A stretch of 64,000 bases of DNA, from the NCBI RefSeq assembly GCF_038784515.1, contig NZ_CP152376.1, positions 2,108,001 to 2,172,000 on the forward strand, in the 5' to 3' direction. Both the position numbers and the translations under genes were made by a program. Positions 18,632 through 28,060 of the stretch are shown in pieces; within the stretch, counting starts at the first letter, position 1; each line of letters begins with the position of its first letter. Under the pieces are notes generated by a model that was given only the letters and a program-made list of their open reading frames with translations, did no database searches and was not told the DNA's origin. This DNA comes from Rhodoferax sp. GW822-FHT02A01 (GTDB lineage Bacteria; Pseudomonadota; Gammaproteobacteria; Burkholderiales; Burkholderiaceae_C).

Positions 18632-19677
18632 TCAGGTCTCCGTCGGCACTTCAGCGAAGGCGGTGGCGACATCTTTGACCTTTGCAACGCGCCCCGCAGC
18701 TAGAGTTTGCAACGGCGTTTCCCTACTCAATGACGCCTTGCGAGTCAGGAAAAACTGCAGCTTTGAGCCTTCTGGTAGGTTACCGAGTACTTTGGTGACG
18801 GTTTCCAAATGATTGCGATCGTAGCGTGGGTCGTTATGGAACGCCAGAAAGTAACGTTCTGATTTGTACGTAAGATAGAAGACACGATTGCTTGGCTTTG
18901 TCGCAATAACGTTGAGTGAATGAATTTCTGCGTATGGTGGCAAAAACTCAGAGTCAAGGCTGTAGAACTGAGTTGCTGCGGACATGGGCTTTCCATTAGG
19001 GCAGCGCAACTGCCCCTTCTTCACCATATACATGGTCTCGATTCCAGCAATCAGTTTTTGCGCGCTCCAGAATGATTTGAAACCCAGCATCGGGTTGGTG
19101 ATTCGTTTGACTCCCCGGTGATCTTGCTCGACGAGATTGTTGAGATATTTTGACTGGCCCAGTTCAACATCAACGCAGGCATCGGCATTGACGCTGCGAA
19201 TGGCAGCGGTGTTGGCCTCGCTTTTGTCTATGGTAATATTTTCAGGCAGGCCATGCAGATTGATGGCGCGCTCCAGGTAGCGCCGCGCAGCTGCCAAATC
19301 TCGCTTGGCGGTGAGCAAGAAGTCTACCGTGTCGCCGCTCTTCTTGACTGCGCGGTACAGGTACTTCCACTGACCGGCTACTTTTATGTAGGTCTCATCC
19401 ATCCTCCAACTGGTACCGACTGGGCGCTTGCGGCGACGAAAGATAAGCGCAATGACTGGCAAAATCTTCAAAGCCCAGCGGTGCACGGTGGAGTGGTCCA
19501 CGAAGACGCCACGCTCCTGCATCATTTCATCCAAATGGCGAAAGCTCAAGAGGTAGGCTGCATACCAACGGGCGCATACCAACGGGCGCATACCAGCATC
19601 ACTTCGAGAGGATGGTGCAGTCGCTTGAGTACCCTGCGCAGTTCGAGGATCATCGCGGTTTCGGTCATGTCTTGCAT
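18632..19677 (-). pseudogene. IS6-family transposase, frameshifted and fused to a foreign C-terminus
   Basis: The core matches IS6-type DDE transposases: DHSTVHRW, SWRMDETYIKVAGQWKYLYR, ITIDKSEANTAA and NLVEQDHRGVKR give the catalytic D, D and E. Two lesions are visible. First, a 14-base unit is tandemly duplicated at 19561-19588. The true N-terminus (ATG 19677 or 19668, ...LRRVLKRLHHPLEVMLVCARWYA) therefore runs into a stop, and the rest of the gene is open only from an internal ATG at 19591. Second, after QFYSL, where the family normally ends, the frame continues for about 107 codons into an unrelated sequence that ends at 18632. The product of the shorter frame (319 residues) lacks the N-terminal DNA-binding part and is probably inactive. 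Confidence 0.85.
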
Positions 19678-19717
19678 CCCGGCATTCTCACGTACCGGCG
19701 CTTACCCCGACAGAACC
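18955..19717 (-). mobile_element. Truncated IS6-family element
   Basis: Transposase similarity ends near 18955. A candidate outer terminal repeat, reading GGTTCTGTCGGGGTAAGC inward from 19716, lies 40 bases upstream of the transposase start, but I see no partner at the other end. This suggests that a deletion or recombination removed the 3' terminus and joined the element to another gene. Boundaries are approximate. Confidence 0.5.
19561..19588. repeat. 14-bp tandem duplication that breaks the IS6 transposase
   Basis: CATACCAACGGGCG occurs twice in direct succession, followed by CATACCA. Removing one copy restores a single transposase frame through VCARWYAAYLLSF. Confidence 0.85.
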
Positions 19718-19827
19718 TCCCTGAGCTATCTTTGGGAGAGGCCCACAAATCGTTCATTTATATGAGTAAGTTCGATGAATATCAAAATGACTTGCTGGCA
19801 TTTATTGGAGATATTCGCCTCATCCTA

Positions 19828-20556
19828 CTAGTTCCTTATGAAGCTATTTAGTCTAGCAATCGTTTCATCCTCGACAGACATGCTGCACATGACGTATCTC
19901 ATTTCCCCAGCTGGCATTCCTTTGAAATGAATGATGTTGAAATCACTTTCCTTGAATCCCTCCTGCCTTGCGTAATACATCACTTCTTCGTAGGGTAGAA
20001 AGGTCAACTTTGAGCGGTCGAGTTGAATCATTTTGATGAGCTGACCATATTCAGCACTAGTTGGCATGCGAATGGCCTTCATCGTCACAAATTTCTGCTC
20101 CAAATAGGGCCCGTAGACAATGGCATTCTTTATGAGCACAGTCGTATTGGCATCCGCCAAAATGGCGTCCAAACTGACTCCTTTGGGTGGGTGGAAGCTT
20201 GCATTCGCGAAGCCCACCATTGCTGAGTCTTGCGATATGGGCTTGGTAAATTTTCCGTAGCTTTCACGCTCTTGTGTTTTGTACAGGCCGATGGAACAAA
20301 CACGGTCTTTGTTTTCCCGTATTTCCAGCAAGCGGCGCGCAGGTGAGGCCTCTATAAGTTCATATGCAATACCTGCTTTCACAAAGGCCTGAATAGCAGG
20401 CGTGGCAGTGATTCCAATCACCTCCCCTTGCAGTGACCGACTCATGAACGGAGGTCGCTCAGCGTACAGTAAATGGATTGGTACAGATTGTGCCAATGCA
20501 CAACCGACATTTGCGACGAACAGACCAGCGAAACGGATAACCTGTATGAGTGACAT
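19828..20556 (-). CDS. Periplasmic solute-binding protein, family 3 type
   Basis: The 242-residue protein begins with a signal peptide (MSLIQVIRFAGLFVANVGCALA, cut before QSVPI). The mature part resembles the two-lobed family 3 fold: IHLLYAERPPFMS at the start, a middle IGLYKTQERESYGKFTKPI and a C-terminal lobe. Small proteins of this type without transporter genes nearby often serve as sensors. No permease or ATPase is adjacent, and an IS6 remnant lies directly downstream, so it may have lost its partners. Identity as a binding protein is moderately sure; the ligand is unknown. Confidence 0.65.
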   Translation of the reverse strand: MSLIQVIRFAGLFVANVGCALAQSVPIHLLYAERPPFMSRSLQGEVIGITATPAIQAFVKAGIAYELIEASPARRLLEIRENKDRVCSIGLYKTQERESYGKFTKPISQDSAMVGFANASFHPPKGVSLDAILADANTTVLIKNAIVYGPYLEQKFVTMKAIRMPTSAEYGQLIKMIQLDRSKLTFLPYEEVMYYARQEGFKESDFNIIHFKGMPAGEMRYVMCSMSVEDETIARLNSFIRN

Positions 20557-21136
20557 GCAGCGGTATGTTGGATGAGTTGACTTGGAATTTTATATTGATG
20601 GAATCTCGGCCTTGGTGCAAATAGCAAATAACGGCAAGATTCAAGGATTTTTCACAGTATCAGATTTTGGTGGATTTTCGCTCGGCATTCCCGATTTCAA
20701 ATGCGTGCTTCATTCGTGGTCGCCGGACTAGTAAACTGGCCCATGCTCTACCATTTTCCCCAACTGACGTCAAAAGGCGACAGTGCCACGACCAATCTTC
20801 ATCGCAACAAGAGCTGCAAAACAGCCATCAACGTATAGCCAGCGTAAAGTGGTTGCCATTCTCCCAATGAGGTGAGCAGTCGAAAACCCCTTGTAATAGG
20901 AAAAGCGAAAGTCATTTTCCGGCCTACCTCATTGCGCCGCACGGGCTATCAACCAAATGAAAAGCATGCCGTACAAGGGTCAGTGCGCCCGACCGATTGC
21001 TCCTTCAGCGTCTGTTCACGCCCTGCGTATGTCCTTCTGAATACTGTTAGATAGAACGTTACTTGAGCGAACGTGTACTGCCATTAGGCGATTCGATTCA
21101 CCTCAGCGTTGGGTCAGTCATTCAAACGGGAAATGC
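20557..21136. other. Intergenic region with no recognised gene
   Basis: About 580 bases between two minus-strand genes. Minus-strand translation between 20770 and 20970 gives short hydrophobic pieces in different frames (for example GRMATTLRWLYVDGCFAALV) that could be remains of a membrane protein gene, but no family can be named. The promoter of the binding-protein gene starting at 20556 should be here. Confidence 0.25.
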
Positions 21137-23176
21137 CTACAAGTTGCTGGTGACCGCATTGTCGACGAGTACCATGTGCTCAAATTCGGTATCTGGCATT
21201 GGTCTGCCGAACAAATAACCCTGGTAGGCATTGCAGCCGTGACGCGCAAGATACTCGCGCTGTGCTTCGTGCTCCACTCCTTCAGCAATGACGGCCAATC
21301 CTAGACTCTCCGCCAATGCGATCACCATTTTGGTAATGACGGCGTCGTTGGTGTCAACGAGTACATCACGAACAAAGCTCTGATCAATTTTGAGCTGCTC
21401 CAGCGGAAATCGCCGTAGGTACGACAGCGAAGAGTAGCCTGTACCGAAGTCGTCCAATGAAAAGCCAATTCCCTTTTCTTTGAGAAGCTGCATCTTCTCA
21501 ATAATGTCTTCCGTGTTGTCTATCAATTGACTTTCCGTCAATTCGAGCTTCAACCGCCGCGGATTGGCACCACTGCGTGTCACAGTCGAAAGCACAACAT
21601 CGACGAAGTCAGGTTGATGAAGTTGGCAGGCGCTGATGTTGACGGAGATGCTCAGCTGCGACAGCAATTCGTGTCGGGACCAAATCGCTAGCTTGGTACA
21701 CGCTTGCTCAAGGATCCATTGACCCAGTGGCAAAATTAGTCCTGTCTTCTCTGCAATGGGTATAAATTCGTTGGGAGACACTAAACCGCGGTCGGAGTGC
21801 ATCCAACGAACCAAACACTCTGCACCCATGATATGTCCAGTTTGCATCACCTGTGGCTGATACAGCAATAGGAACTCTTCACCTCGAATTGCATCTCGAA
21901 GAGATGCTTCTAAGTTGGCACTTTGTAACAGTGTGGTGTGCATTTGTTCATCAAAGAAACACACACAATTTCGTCCAGCAGCCTTGGCCTGATACATGGC
22001 AAGATCGGCCTCTTTGAGGTATACATCGATATCCATTCGGGCGCCGCAATGCAACGTCACTCCGATGCTGGTGCTGATAACATGCATTTGGCTGGCCAGC
22101 AGACTGGGTTTGGAAATGGTTTTGCATATTTTTTCGGCGATTTGCCGAGTCAGCTGAGCTGCGGCGTCTGGCTCGCTACCGACTCTTTGCAAGATGACCA
22201 CAAACTCATCACCTCCCAGACGCGCCACGGTATCGTCAGCGCGAACGCTCTCAATCAGGCTAATTCCAACCTGGATCAAAAGTTCATCACCAACAGAGTG
22301 GCCTAACGTGTCGTTGAGTGTCTTGAAGTTGTCCAGATCCAAGAACAGCAATGCAAAGTACTGTCCGGATCGCTCACTCGCCACGGCGGCCATCTTCAGT
22401 CGTTCGCGCAACAGGCGGCGGTTAGGTAATTGCGTCAACGGATCATAAAACGCCAGATTGTGGATGGTTTCATCGGCCTCTTTGCGCTTTGCGATGTCGT
22501 CTACCATGACCATGCGCATGTTGTCCATTTGCCGGGCTAAAGTGCCCAGCTCATCGGGGCGCGACCAAGCCAATGGTTTGTAAAAGTTGCCTTGCGCCAA
22601 CTGATCCGAAAATTGTGTTAGTCCAGCGACAGGCTTGAGCACCCGAGCTCTAAGGACATAGAGCAACAACGCCATAGAACTTGCAATTTGAAGGGCCAGA
22701 ATCATAGAATAGAACTGCACTTCGTGACGGAATTCACTTTGCCTATTGCCGGAGTCGATTTCCACCTCCACTTTGCCGGCAAAGTTCGCGCGACTTGCTG
22801 CCCCGCTTATGTGATTCAGGTTTTGAACTTTTGCATAAGATCGCCCCATGCGCCGCGAATCATCCTTTACCTCGGTAAGTATCTTGTCGTGCGTGTCAAA
22901 TACGGACACCCGCACAACCTGAGAGTCCGCCATGGATGCTCGCAGTAGCAGCGAGATTGTTTCCATGTTGAAATTCCATACTGGCTCAGCCAAGCTGGCC
23001 GAAAGCACAAGAGACTTTTCTTGCAGGATATCAACCATTTCTTGCTCGACTTTGGACTGGCGAAACCAGAGCAGAGTCACAACGGCGATCACCGTGGGCA
23101 GCACAATGCCAATGATGACGGTCAACACCAACGTGACCGTCAAGCGGCCCCTTATCCACTGGGATAGAAATATCAT
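21137..23176 (-). CDS. Membrane HAMP-GGDEF-EAL protein
   Basis: The 679-residue protein has TM1 (about 12-35), a periplasmic sensor of about 120 residues and TM2 (about 155-172). A HAMP-like region (VLKPVAGLTQFSDQLAQG) follows, then a GGDEF domain with RLGGDEF and RADD inhibitory site (around residue 320) and an EAL domain. The EAL signature reads GAECLVRW, so alanine is replaced by cysteine, but the metal-binding glutamate and LELTES, DDFGTGYSS, QLKIDQSFV and EGVE are kept and phosphodiesterase activity remains likely. It lies 24 bases after the binding-protein gene 23201-24166 in the same direction, so that protein probably docks on its periplasmic domain. Confidence 0.9.
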   Translation of the reverse strand: MIFLSQWIRGRLTVTLVLTVIIGIVLPTVIAVVTLLWFRQSKVEQEMVDILQEKSLVLSASLAEPVWNFNMETISLLLRASMADSQVVRVSVFDTHDKILTEVKDDSRRMGRSYAKVQNLNHISGAASRANFAGKVEVEIDSGNRQSEFRHEVQFYSMILALQIASSMALLLYVLRARVLKPVAGLTQFSDQLAQGNFYKPLAWSRPDELGTLARQMDNMRMVMVDDIAKRKEADETIHNLAFYDPLTQLPNRRLLRERLKMAAVASERSGQYFALLFLDLDNFKTLNDTLGHSVGDELLIQVGISLIESVRADDTVARLGGDEFVVILQRVGSEPDAAAQLTRQIAEKICKTISKPSLLASQMHVISTSIGVTLHCGARMDIDVYLKEADLAMYQAKAAGRNCVCFFDEQMHTTLLQSANLEASLRDAIRGEEFLLLYQPQVMQTGHIMGAECLVRWMHSDRGLVSPNEFIPIAEKTGLILPLGQWILEQACTKLAIWSRHELLSQLSISVNISACQLHQPDFVDVVLSTVTRSGANPRRLKLELTESQLIDNTEDIIEKMQLLKEKGIGFSLDDFGTGYSSLSYLRRFPLEQLKIDQSFVRDVLVDTNDAVITKMVIALAESLGLAVIAEGVEHEAQREYLARHGCNAYQGYLFGRPMPDTEFEHMVLVDNAVTSNL

Positions 23177-23200
23177 GACAAATTACGGATACTGGCTGAG

Positions 23201-24166
23201 CTACTGCGGTCTATCCCGGGCGAGCAGTTCTTGGATCGCTGGTTGGGCCACATTTTCCGATGTAACCATGGTTGCGGGTATGTAGGTTACCGTGGGAGAT
23301 CTGTGGGAGGCTGAAACCGGTGATTCAAGCGCAGCCTTGACGGCGAGGTAGCCCATCTGGCGCGGATTCTGCAGTACCAGACCGTCCACTTCGCGGAGGC
23401 GAATAGCATCCAGCAGAAGTGGTGTCGCGTCAAACCCAATAAAACGGATCTTCCCTGCCAAGTTCAGGTCACGCAGAGCACGCAGGCTTGCTTGCGCAGT
23501 TGTCTCGTTGGGTGCAAAGACCGCATCGATATGCTGAATGCGCCTCAGTGTCTCCTTCGTTATGGAGTAGATGTCGCCAACAGCGTCACCCGCATAAAAG
23601 TCTGCTGCAATCTGGATTTGCGGGGCGTGGGCTTTTAGATGCTTGGTAAATCCGGTTACGCGCTTCTCAACAGTGACACTTCCCTTGTAAGTGCGTACCA
23701 CCACCAGTTTACCTTTACCGCCAAGCAGCTTTTCCATCTGTTCGGCCGCCAAAGCACCTGCGGCAACGTTGTCTGTGCCGAAAAAGCTGGAATGATTCTC
23801 TCCGCCAAGTTCAGAGTCCACTACCACCACCCGGATTCCTTTTTCGGTGGCCATTTTGACCGGAGCTTCTAGCTTGTACCGGTCTATAGGGGCCAGAACG
23901 ATGGCGTCAGCGCCGTCCCGGGTATATGTTTCCAAAATCCTGATTTGGGCATCGACATCACCGCTATGGGCCGGGCCACGCCAAGTAAGCGTGCCGCTAC
24001 CCGACTCGTTCATCGCACGACTGGCCCCTTCATGCATGAGCTCCCAAAACTGATGGTCACTGGATTTGGGAATGAACACAACATTTTGAGCAGTAGTCGC
24101 TCCACTCGCACTGCCAAACATGCAAGCCAGTGATGCACAAAAAGTTGCCAAGACTTTCCAACGCAT
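23201..24166 (-). CDS. Periplasmic sugar-binding-type protein (RbsB-like)
   Basis: The 321-residue protein has a signal peptide (cut after ASGA) and a type I periplasmic-binding fold: VVFIPKSSDHQFWELMHEGA at the start, ADAIVLAPIDRYKLE, VVVVDSELGGENHSSFFGTDN, a hinge, then AVFAPNETTAQASLRAL and IRFIGFDATPLLLDAI. This is the ribose/galactose-binding class. No ABC permease or ATPase is nearby; the next gene in the operon is a membrane GGDEF-EAL protein. By analogy with binding proteins that activate partner receptors, it probably reports a sugar or related ligand to c-di-GMP metabolism rather than feeding a transporter. That role is inferred from context. Confidence 0.82.
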   Translation of the reverse strand: MRWKVLATFCASLACMFGSASGATTAQNVVFIPKSSDHQFWELMHEGASRAMNESGSGTLTWRGPAHSGDVDAQIRILETYTRDGADAIVLAPIDRYKLEAPVKMATEKGIRVVVVDSELGGENHSSFFGTDNVAAGALAAEQMEKLLGGKGKLVVVRTYKGSVTVEKRVTGFTKHLKAHAPQIQIAADFYAGDAVGDIYSITKETLRRIQHIDAVFAPNETTAQASLRALRDLNLAGKIRFIGFDATPLLLDAIRLREVDGLVLQNPRQMGYLAVKAALESPVSASHRSPTVTYIPATMVTSENVAQPAIQELLARDRPQ

Positions 24167-24624
24167 AGTAGTCCTTTATTTATGATCCAAGCGGATGTCA
24201 TTTTCGCATCAATGTGTTTGAGTTGCTACATTTGAGGCTTCCAAAGAATTTGCACGCGTTCTTCAAGTGTTCTGTCCCGCTGGTATGCGATAGAAGTCAA
24301 TACAGATACTGAAGAATGGGATCTGCGATAGCAGTCTTCCAGAATGGTTGGAGCCCCGGTAGAGGTGACCCATGATCTCCAGCGCTTGGGGCATATCTTC
24401 GACCTCTTGTCTTATGCGTTTCTGCTGCAGACCCGAAACACGCCCCTTCGATCAGCACTGGCTTGCGGATGTCGTCGTCATTGCTCATGACAATTCCACT
24501 TTTGGTCGTAGCAAAGATTTCGACGAATTTAACTCGCATTGACCGTTTAACAGATTTGTTGATCGTCTTCGTCACGATTTTGACTTCATGATTAGACTTC
24601 AGGTCTTCGATCTAAGATGTCGTA
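24167..24624. other. Intergenic region with a doubtful small frame
   Basis: About 460 bases upstream of the binding-protein gene. A minus-strand frame of 92 codons (24297-24575, with an internal ATG at SMRVKFVEIFATTKSG) has no recognised family and a weak start. The promoter for the binding protein and GGDEF-EAL pair must lie in this stretch. Confidence 0.3.
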
Positions 24625-27474
24625 CTAGATTTCTGCCCAGGCACGCTGCTCACTCCAATCCTGGAGCCAAGTAAGAAATTGACTCCCAGGCATCGGTTTA
24701 GCAATGCCATATCCTTGGGCCAAATGGCAACCTAATCGAGTTAGAGCGTGCCCGTGTTCGATTGTTTCTACCCCTTCTGCAATCACCTTTCGGTTGAATG
24801 CTCTGGCCAAACTGATGACACCTTCCACGATACCAAAATCTTCTGCATCCACCAACATATCGCGAACAAAACTTTGATCTATTTTGATGGTGTCCACCGG
24901 AAGTTTGCGCAAATAGGTAAGAGATGAATAGCCTGTACCAAAGTCATCCAGTGCCAACTTCACTCCGATTTGATGGCACTGTTTGAGCACTTCAATAGTT
25001 TGATCCATATTGCTAATGCCTACGCTTTCCAAAACTTCTAACTCCAGGCAATCAGCGGCCAGTTCTGGATGAAGATCTAACGTAGATCGAAGATGCTTCA
25101 AGAAATCTGGATGAAGCAAGTGCTGAGCTCCGACATTGATGCTTACTTGAATTTCATGTCCCAGTCGTTTCCATTGCGACGCCTGTTCCAGTGCGGAGCA
25201 CATGACCCAGTGACCCAACGGGTGGTCAAGGGTACTACCTTCGACATGGTGCAAGAACGCTGCAGGAGGAAGAATTCCCTCTTGAGGATGATCCCATCGA
25301 ATAAGTGCTTCTACGCCCAACACTTTGCCATTGGTCAGATCAACTTTGGGTTGGTAGTAAAGGCAAAATTCATGTGCGCTCAGCGCGCAATGCATTCGCT
25401 CCACAAATTGCTGATGCGCTTGTGCCTTCAAATCACTCTCTGGGTCAAAGAGTTGAAAGCAGTTGCGTCCCGCTGCCTTCGCTTGATACATGGCTTGGTC
25501 GGCATGGCGTAGCAGTGCATCTGCGTCTGCATGATCCAGCGGATACAGACTGACTCCAATGCTGCAGGAAATGAGAATGTCATTCCCGTCTATCGCAATC
25601 GGTGTTTTGATGGCATTTAGTATGCGATTTAAAACGAGGACACACTCTTCTGGAGTACCAATGTCATCAAGAAGCATGACGAATTCATCGCCCCCCAGTC
25701 TAGCCAATGTGTCTTCGGTTCTCAAAATATGCTTGAGGCTATTGGATACAGCAATTAGAACTTGGTCACCCACCCCATGACCAAATCGGTCATTGATATC
25801 TTTGAATCCATCAAGGTCCATGTAGCACACTGCAAGGCTTGATTGGCGTCGATTTACTCTAAATATCGCTTGCTCCATGCGGTCAGCCAACAAGCGCCTG
25901 TTGGGAGTTCCAGTAAGTGGGTCATAGTGTGCCACACGATCAAGCTCCAATTCATGGGACTTGATTTGACTGATATCGGAGAATGCTCCTATGTAGTACT
26001 GAACTGCTCCTAGTGCATCACGTACAACTGAAATGGCCAATAGCTCCGCGTAGACTTCACCGTTCTTCCGTCTATTCCAAATCTCTCCCCGCCAATTGCC
26101 TTTGGTATGGATGGACTCCCACATCGCTTTGTAAAAATCTGGTCCCTGCAGACCGGATGAAAGAAGTTTGGGTGAATTTCCTATGATTTCTTCCTCGGCA
26201 TACCCGGTGACACGCGTAAATGCTGGGTTGACTCTCACTACCTTAACCTGGCTATCCACTACCATGATGCCTTCGAAGCTATTGGTAAAAACTACAGATG
26301 CTTCCGTCAGTGCCAGTTCTGATATTTTGCGGTCAGATATGTCGGTAATGGTACCAATCATTCGCAATGGTTTACCTTCAGCACTTCTGTCGATAACGCG
26401 TCCATTGCCCAGTATCCAGCAGACTTGGCCATCTTTTCTTACCAGTCGGTAGTCAAATATGCTCACTTCAGATTCGCCACGAAGATGCGATGACATGCTT
26501 TGCATAACTGATGCGAGGTCATCAGGATGGATCGTGCTCTTGAAAAAGTCTAAATTGGGAACGACTTCATCGGCCCCGTAGCCGGTCAGTTCATAGTACT
26601 TGGGTGACAGATAGGCAACTTCACTCCGAAGATCCCAATCCCACAAGCCAACATTGGTGGCTTCCATGGCACGTTGCAAACGATACTCACTGTTTGCCAA
26701 CGCAAGCTGTGCATTTTTGCGCTCCGTAATAACGTCAAATACAACTGCAAAGTGGTCTGTTTGCACTTTGAACACTGAAATGGAAAACCACTGATTTAAC
26801 GCAGAGATAAGCACCTCAGTACGTTCAGCCACCCCGGTTTTCACGACACGTTCATACAATTCGAAAATCGCTTTGTCTTTGCTTCGTATTCCTGGTATGA
26901 CTTCGCTGACCTTGCGATCTCGGACATTCTTCAGCCCTGTCTGCTCTTCAAAGGCTTTGTTAACCTTCAAGTAGATGAAATCACTGGCCATACCATCTTC
27001 GTACAACATGCGGCAGTAGGCCATGCCGTTGAGCATGTTTTGAAACAACGCCTGATAGGTTGACTCTGTCTCAGCCAACGTGGAACTCAATTGACTTGTC
27101 TCACTTATATCGGCCAGAAATCCAATGAGATGGGCGATACCCTCCAAATCGAATAAATCTACGGAGGCAATGGCTTGACCGACGCGCCCCGACTTGTGTC
27201 TATATTCATGAAAAAAATTACGGGCGCTTCCTGTTCTTTGTAACTGAGTTAAAACAGCCGAGCGGCTTTCGCGATTGCGCCAAAGCTGCAACTCTTCACT
27301 GGTGTGTCCGATGACTTCTTCATGGTTGTAGCCATGCATCACGAGAAATGCTTCATTTACGGCGACATATGCCGAATCGGACATGCGTGATACCCCTATA
27401 GCAACAGGGCAAGCATCGATGAACGCTTTCAGGCTTATGAGATTCAGCGGCTGAGTTACCGAAAGAAGGTTCAT
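24625..27474 (-). CDS. Multi-PAS GGDEF-EAL bifunctional protein
   Basis: The 949-residue protein has no signal peptide or membrane helix. Four PAS-type units fill the first 500 residues (linkers DISETSQL, DVITERKNA, DISDRKISE and DISQIKSHE). A GGDEF domain with RLGGDEF and RTED inhibitory site follows (around 595), then an EAL domain (VEALIRWDHP around 723) with DDFGTGYSS, TIKIDQSFV and EGVE. The usual LELTES block reads LELEVLES; the glutamate is kept. It should respond to cytoplasmic redox, oxygen or small-molecule signals and either make or break c-di-GMP. It is monocistronic. Confidence 0.9.
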   Translation of the reverse strand: MNLLSVTQPLNLISLKAFIDACPVAIGVSRMSDSAYVAVNEAFLVMHGYNHEEVIGHTSEELQLWRNRESRSAVLTQLQRTGSARNFFHEYRHKSGRVGQAIASVDLFDLEGIAHLIGFLADISETSQLSSTLAETESTYQALFQNMLNGMAYCRMLYEDGMASDFIYLKVNKAFEEQTGLKNVRDRKVSEVIPGIRSKDKAIFELYERVVKTGVAERTEVLISALNQWFSISVFKVQTDHFAVVFDVITERKNAQLALANSEYRLQRAMEATNVGLWDWDLRSEVAYLSPKYYELTGYGADEVVPNLDFFKSTIHPDDLASVMQSMSSHLRGESEVSIFDYRLVRKDGQVCWILGNGRVIDRSAEGKPLRMIGTITDISDRKISELALTEASVVFTNSFEGIMVVDSQVKVVRVNPAFTRVTGYAEEEIIGNSPKLLSSGLQGPDFYKAMWESIHTKGNWRGEIWNRRKNGEVYAELLAISVVRDALGAVQYYIGAFSDISQIKSHELELDRVAHYDPLTGTPNRRLLADRMEQAIFRVNRRQSSLAVCYMDLDGFKDINDRFGHGVGDQVLIAVSNSLKHILRTEDTLARLGGDEFVMLLDDIGTPEECVLVLNRILNAIKTPIAIDGNDILISCSIGVSLYPLDHADADALLRHADQAMYQAKAAGRNCFQLFDPESDLKAQAHQQFVERMHCALSAHEFCLYYQPKVDLTNGKVLGVEALIRWDHPQEGILPPAAFLHHVEGSTLDHPLGHWVMCSALEQASQWKRLGHEIQVSINVGAQHLLHPDFLKHLRSTLDLHPELAADCLELEVLESVGISNMDQTIEVLKQCHQIGVKLALDDFGTGYSSLTYLRKLPVDTIKIDQSFVRDMLVDAEDFGIVEGVISLARAFNRKVIAEGVETIEHGHALTRLGCHLAQGYGIAKPMPGSQFLTWLQDWSEQRAWAEI

Positions 27475-28060
27475 CTCGATTGGGCTTCAAAATGCGCGAT
27501 ATGCGACATTCTTACATCATAATTAAATTGGGATAAGAAGGTAGGTATGTTTTTTCATACATTGATGGGTAATCAAAACTCGCAAGTGACAACAGAAACC
27601 GGGCGATATGGGAATTAGAAGTTCCTGATTGATCTGACTCAAAATCGATGTCGCGGCCAAAATCCCAAGTTGCAGTCAATGTTGGGAGTCTGAAGCGTAC
27701 ACGCAACGGTTACACTTTGCCTTGTATCGGTCGGCACCCGTCTTTGTGCCCGAAGCGATGGTAATCGAATACTTTTAAAGTGGGTGCCTAGGTAATATTG
27801 GAGCGACTTTGGCGGATTTCTTCTCCTAGATCCTTTATTGCTTGCTTATTCAAATGCTTATTTGAATAAGCGTGAATAAATATTGTGAGCGAAAACGAGC
27901 GTTCTGATTTACACTCCTCGGAATTGCACACATTTTCAAAAACATGTGCAAGTTGTGATGCCACTTGCCTCGTGACACTTTTACACCATGCCGATGGTGT
28001 CGCTCAAGTTCAAGTGCAACTCCCATTTTTCGGCTAAAGACCTTAGTAAGCACTAATTAT
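27475..28060. other. Intergenic region containing a decayed small gene
   Basis: About 585 bases between the multi-PAS gene and the HDOD gene. Besides the remnant annotated at 27920-28047, it holds a short direct repeat around 27840-27870 (CTTATTCAAATG and CTTATTTGAATAAG) that is nearly palindromic. No other gene is recognisable. Confidence 0.3.
27920..28047 (-). pseudogene. Decayed paralogue of the 66-residue protein at 47845-48045
   Basis: Read on the minus strand, one frame gives LRSLAEKWELHLNLSD and the next gives PSAWCKSVTRQVASQLAHVF followed by ENV. The intact protein at 47845-48045 reads LAQLRDTLVELSLALKD and PSAWREEVTTQADLQLADIL followed by KNV at the same positions. DNA similarity is visible too (CACATTTTTCAAAATAT against CACATTTTCAAAAACAT). 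A frameshift near 28003 separates the halves and no start codon precedes the first, so the copy is dead. It lies just downstream of the HDOD gene. Confidence 0.55.

Noticed and set aside
27840..27875. Short repeated CTTATTCAAATG-like sequence suggesting an array or iteron
   Set aside because: Only two imperfect, partly palindromic copies are present with no spacing pattern, so neither a CRISPR array nor an iteron set is supported.
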